Shown: piece after piece, positions 61,311-64,000 of the stretch | Position numbering within the stretch: the stretch's first letter is position 1 | Layout: every line of letters begins with the position of its first letter | The notes under the pieces: model-generated | The model's input: the letters and a program-made list of their open reading frames with translations, nothing else | Databases searched by the model: none | What the model was told of the DNA's origin: nothing | DNA from: an uncultured Selenomonadales bacterium | GTDB lineage: Bacteria; Bacillota; Negativicutes; Selenomonadales; Selenomonadaceae | Length of the DNA stretch: 64,000 nt | NCBI GenBank assembly: GCA_937877545.1 | Contig: CALFJE010000114.1 | Location: 22,466-86,465, forward strand | Reading direction: 5' to 3' | Translations under genes and position numbers: made by a program

Positions 61311-62072
61311 ATGGTTTCGTTGGAAAAGAGAATTCAAGACGGCGCACCGAAGTTAATTTCGTTGGTCAAGCCGCTCCGTGTCGAATTGGAAAAGCGCAAC
61401 TTGCTCGACGTTACGGCTCGCGTCGCGTTGGTGGTCGATATTTCCGGCTCGATGAATCGCAGCTACAAGGACGGCACCGTTCAAGAGATTGTCAACAAGC
61501 TTTTGCCCGTGGCTGTGCAATTCGACGACGACGGCGCGTTGGACTTTTGGTTTTACGGCACGACCTGCGAACGTCGCCCGCCCGTCAACATGAGCAATTA
61601 CGAGAGCGCGATTCCCGACGATTGGAAAAAGATTCGCGAAAGGATTGGCGGCGTCAACAACGAGCCTGCCGTCATGGAGGAGGTTATCGCCGAATTCGCC
61701 GAGAGCACTTTGCCCGTCTACGTCGTCTTTGTCACCGACGGCGGCATTTCCAAAACCGCGCAGATTAAAAAGCTCCTGATTGAGGCGTCGTATCAGCCGA
61801 TTTTCTGGCAATTCGTGGGCGTGCGCGGCAAGGATTACGGCATACTTGAGAAGTTCGACACGCTTAAGGAGCGTTACGTTGACAATGCCAATTTCTTCGC
61901 GCTGGACGATTTCAGCTCCGTGCCCAATGACGAACTTTATTCGCGCCTGCTTGACGAATTCCCGACGTGGCTTGCGGCAATTAAAGGCAACGGCGTCCTC
62001 GACGGCTCCGTCCGCCAAACGACTGACGACTTGCTTGCAAGGTTGCGGCGATATTTCGGATTCGATTCCTAA
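61311..62072 (+). CDS. Stand-alone vWA-TerF-like protein, paralog of the preceding gene
   Basis: 253 residues. It begins at the point corresponding to the start of the linker in its neighbour (VSLEKRIQDGAPKLISLVKP) and keeps the MIDAS motif VVDISGSMNRSY, FVTDGG and IFWQFVGVRGKDYG. It lacks the TerD half. It is obviously a partial duplicate that has since diverged (about two thirds identical by eye) and has its own GGAGG. The two may form a heteromer. Confidence 0.85.
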   Translation: MVSLEKRIQDGAPKLISLVKPLRVELEKRNLLDVTARVALVVDISGSMNRSYKDGTVQEIVNKLLPVAVQFDDDGALDFWFYGTTCERRPPVNMSNYESAIPDDWKKIRERIGGVNNEPAVMEEVIAEFAESTLPVYVVFVTDGGISKTAQIKKLLIEASYQPIFWQFVGVRGKDYGILEKFDTLKERYVDNANFFALDDFSSVPNDELYSRLLDEFPTWLAAIKGNGVLDGSVRQTTDDLLARLRRYFGFDS

Positions 62073-62096
62073 GCCCGCGCACATTGACACAAAAAA

Positions 62097-62126
62097 ACCG
62101 TTCCCCGTTTGAGGAGCGGTCTTTTT
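62097..62126. terminator. Terminator between the vWA genes and flgD
   Basis: ACCGTTCC/GGAGCGGT stem (one T-G) with an eight-base loop. TTTTT follows to the right and A-runs lie to the left, so it can serve both convergent units. Confidence 0.75.
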
Positions 62127-62141
62127 GATTTTGCGCTAAGC

Positions 62142-62807
62142 CTACTCGACGGATTCCTCCGCCGCGTCAAGGTTGGTGGCGACGGTATCCGACTGAACCT
62201 CTTCAACCGCGCCGTTGACAACTGTATCCTCGGAAACGTTTTCGGAAGTCTCTTCGGCGTCAAAAGTCTGCGCGGAGGCGTCGGCAGTCTCTTCGGGCGG
62301 TTGGTCGTAGACGTGACCGATACTGGAAATGTCGACCATGTATTTTTCGCCGTCCTCGTCCTCCACGACGATGCTAGGATTGCCCTCGACAATCGTCACG
62401 CCCGTAACGATGCCCGTCATATTCTCTTGGCGGCTCGTGGGATTGCCCTCGGCGTCCGCCTCGTTTATCGTGTTCACCCAATCGACCTGCTTGCCGATCA
62501 TGCTGCTCAACTGCCCGACCAAAACCGACGTGTCGATATTGTTGACGACTTTGCCGAGGTCTTCCAGATTCTTGACGACGTTGGTCATCTGCTCCAAAGA
62601 GCTGAATTGCGCAAGCTCGGCGATATAACTGCTGTTGTCCTGCGGGTCGAGCGGGTCTTGATTCTTGAGCTGAGTGACAAGCAGTTGAAGGAACGCGTCC
62701 TTGCCGAGGTCGTCGTTAGCCTTAACCTCCTTGGTCTGCGAGGCTTCATAGGCGGCGGCGTCATAAGTCACGCCGTCAACCGTGATTGTGTTGAATGAAT
62801 TTGCCAT
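62142..62807 (-). CDS. flgD: Flagellar hook-capping protein FlgD
   Basis: 221 residues. The conserved N-terminal signature is LGKDAFLQLLVTQLKNQDPL then DPQDNSSYIAELAQFSSLEQ, followed by LVGQLSSMIGKQVDWV. The C-terminal 70 residues are acidic. It caps the growing hook rod so that FlgE can polymerise. ATG 62807 has GGAGG upstream. It follows fliK, the usual order in Firmicute flagellar operons. Confidence 0.95.
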   Translation of the reverse strand: MANSFNTITVDGVTYDAAAYEASQTKEVKANDDLGKDAFLQLLVTQLKNQDPLDPQDNSSYIAELAQFSSLEQMTNVVKNLEDLGKVVNNIDTSVLVGQLSSMIGKQVDWVNTINEADAEGNPTSRQENMTGIVTGVTIVEGNPSIVVEDEDGEKYMVDISSIGHVYDQPPEETADASAQTFDAEETSENVSEDTVVNGAVEEVQSDTVATNLDAAEESVE

Positions 62808-62825
62808 GTGAATCCCTCCAAAATT

Positions 62826-64000
62826 TTAAACGGAATAGTCGACGCCCTCGGTAGTGCTTTCGTTGACGGGGGCGGTCGTTTCAATGTCGCGTTCAAGCAC
62901 GTCCATATCGAGGCGGCGATTGCCTTGCCTTTGCTGACGATTTTGTTGCCACGCCTGACCGCCCTGACCGTTCATCAAGCCGCCGTCGCTCAAGCCCGCG
63001 TAAACGTCGACGTGCTCAACCTTAAGCCCGACGTTGCTGAGTTCTTGGCGGAGCTGAACGAGCGAATTCTCGATAATCGTGCGAACCTGCGCGTTATCGC
63101 TGTGGAAACTGGCATTGACCGCGCCGTTGGCACTGACGGAAACTTTAAGCGTCAATTCGCCGAGGTGTTCGGGGTTGAGCTTGATAACCATTTCGGTATT
63201 TTCCGCCGTGCGAATCAGTCGGGCTTGACGGACAATCTGCGCGGGTACGTCGAAGTCTTCTTGAGGCGCAGGCGGCGCGTCGGGTGCTTGCAAAGGATTG
63301 GTCGGTTGCGGCGGAGGAGCGTCGTTTGTCGTCGGCGTCGGTGCCGCGAAAATTTCTCCGCCCGTCGAGACGGCTTGAGGTTGCGGGGCTTCGGACATCG
63401 ATTGGAAGTTTTGCCCTTGGAAATTTCCCTGTTGCTGAGGCTCTTGATTGAATTGTTGCGACGCGGGCGGCGTCACGGGCGCGGCTGTCGGTGCCGATTC
63501 GACCTCAACCCTAACGCCGAGCAGTTCCGAGAAATTTTGCACTGTCGGGCGTTCGTCGACCGGGGGCGGCATTACGACCGTTTGCGCTTGAATTGTCGGC
63601 TTGAGTTCAGCTTGAGCGACAGGCTCCGAGGCTTGCGCTTGAGTTGTCGGCTTTAGTTCAGCTTGAGCAGTCGGCTCCGAGGCTTGCGGTTGAATCGTCG
63701 GCTTGACTTCAGCTTGAGCAGTCGGCTCCGCGGCTTGCGGCTGAATTGTCGGCTTGAGTTCAGCTTGAGCGGTCGGCTCCGAGGCTTGCGGCTGAATTGT
63801 CGGCTTGAGTTCAACTTGAGCGGTCGGCTCCGAGACTTGCGGTTGAATTGTCGGCTTGAGTTCAGCTTGAGCGGTCGGCTCCGAGGCTTGCGGCTGAATT
63901 GTCGGCTTGAGTTCAACTTGAGCGGTCGGCTCCGAGACTTGCGGTTGAATTGTCGGCTTGAGTTCAGCTTGAGCGGTCGGCTCCGAGGCTTGCGGCTGAA
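62826..64000 (-). CDS. fliK: Flagellar hook-length control protein FliK, C-terminal part
   Basis: The gene runs off the window at its 5' side. The C-terminal domain (about residues 110-200 from the internal Met at 63572) has the FliK/Flg_hook pattern: MVIKLNPEHLGELTLKVSVS and IIENSLVQLRQELSNVGLKV. Upstream is Gln/Pro-rich sequence (QQFNQEPQQQGNFQGQNF) and then an array of 17-residue repeats of the form ELKPTIQPQASEPTAQA reaching the window edge. FliK measures the hook and switches export specificity; repeat number could alter ruler length. Confidence 0.9.
   Translation of the reverse strand, partial: QPQASEPTAQAELKPTIQPQVSEPTAQVELKPTIQPQASEPTAQAELKPTIQPQVSEPTAQVELKPTIQPQASEPTAQAELKPTIQPQAAEPTAQAEVKPTIQPQASEPTAQAELKPTTQAQASEPVAQAELKPTIQAQTVVMPPPVDERPTVQNFSELLGVRVEVESAPTAAPVTPPASQQFNQEPQQQGNFQGQNFQSMSEAPQPQAVSTGGEIFAAPTPTTNDAPPPQPTNPLQAPDAPPAPQEDFDVPAQIVRQARLIRTAENTEMVIKLNPEHLGELTLKVSVSANGAVNASFHSDNAQVRTIIENSLVQLRQELSNVGLKVEHVDVYAGLSDGGLMNGQGGQAWQQNRQQRQGNRRLDMDVLERDIETTAPVNESTTEGVDYSV
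63595..64000 (-). repeat. 51-bp tandem repeat array in fliK
   Basis: At least eight units at a strict 51-base spacing (starts at 63595, 63646, 63697, 63748, 63799, 63850, 63901, 63952), in frame, continuing past the window. Units 63799-63900 and 63901-64000 match as 102-base pairs, so the newest growth was by two-unit steps. Confidence 0.9.

Noticed and set aside
63595..64000. CRISPR-like regular array
   Set aside because: The units are contiguous, in frame, without unique spacers, and encode the FliK repeat.

Overview
The window looks like a chromosome segment of a flagellated, motile diderm Firmicute of the Negativicutes (Selenomonas-like). This is an inference from mixed evidence. Some genes are Firmicute-like: an infC-rpmI-rplT operon behind an attenuator leader, a PBSX-type terminase, and HisIE, FeoA and FeoB. 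Other pieces point to an outer membrane: fragments of a porin with an SLH-type coiled-coil segment, and a secretin-based Tad pilus machine. Base composition is moderately GC-rich, and strong AGGAGG-type ribosome binding sites precede most genes. Several genes begin with TTG or GTG, and infC begins with ATT.

Layout. 1-5 kb: the start of a trmK-like methyltransferase gene, a hairpin-rich repeat, a permease-histidine kinase-receiver fusion followed by a scrambled copy of its own receiver, a phosphate transporter and a small GIY-YIG-like protein. 5.1-16.9 kb (minus strand): a Tad/Flp pilus operon in the order cpaB, secretin, ParA-like ATPase, tadZ, tadB, flp, tadE, tadA, tadC, closing with a Cache-HAMP-GGDEF diguanylate cyclase, so pilus assembly and c-di-GMP signalling are linked. 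17.1-17.7 kb: gene debris (kinase and IS5 transposase remnants). 17.7-27.3 kb (minus strand): a defective P22-like prophage with terminase, portal, adaptor and tail-type genes but no coat or scaffold gene. It carries a self-contained GNAT toxin-antitoxin 'moron' with its own promoter and terminator. 27.3-31.9 kb: a secreted protein, ferrous iron uptake (feoAB plus a Cys-rich HMA protein) and hisIE.

31.9-48.3 kb is a defence-rich stretch interleaved with housekeeping genes. It holds a tightly packed four-gene cassette (EcoRI-type DNA methyltransferase, DUF4258 protein, YgiT-type zinc finger protein, DUF262-HNH nuclease), a frameshifted AIPR abortive-infection gene, and a type III restriction-modification system whose mod and res genes are separated by two antisense paralogous coiled-coil membrane proteins. 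Between these lie a nicotinamidase-like hydrolase, crcB, metallo-hydrolases, infC-rpmI-rplT, rarA, and miaA-hfq-dut, where miaA carries an internal deletion.

49-50.5 kb is a second graveyard (esterase, porin and LysR fragments). 50.6-64 kb holds two tandem, partly identical chemoreceptors, a FlK-type thioesterase, an acyl-CoA synthetase, a membrane-flavodoxin fusion, a flavoprotein, serS, two TerF-like von Willebrand proteins, and the start of a flagellar cluster (flgD, and fliK with a 17-residue repeat array running off the window). No tRNA, rRNA or CRISPR array was seen.
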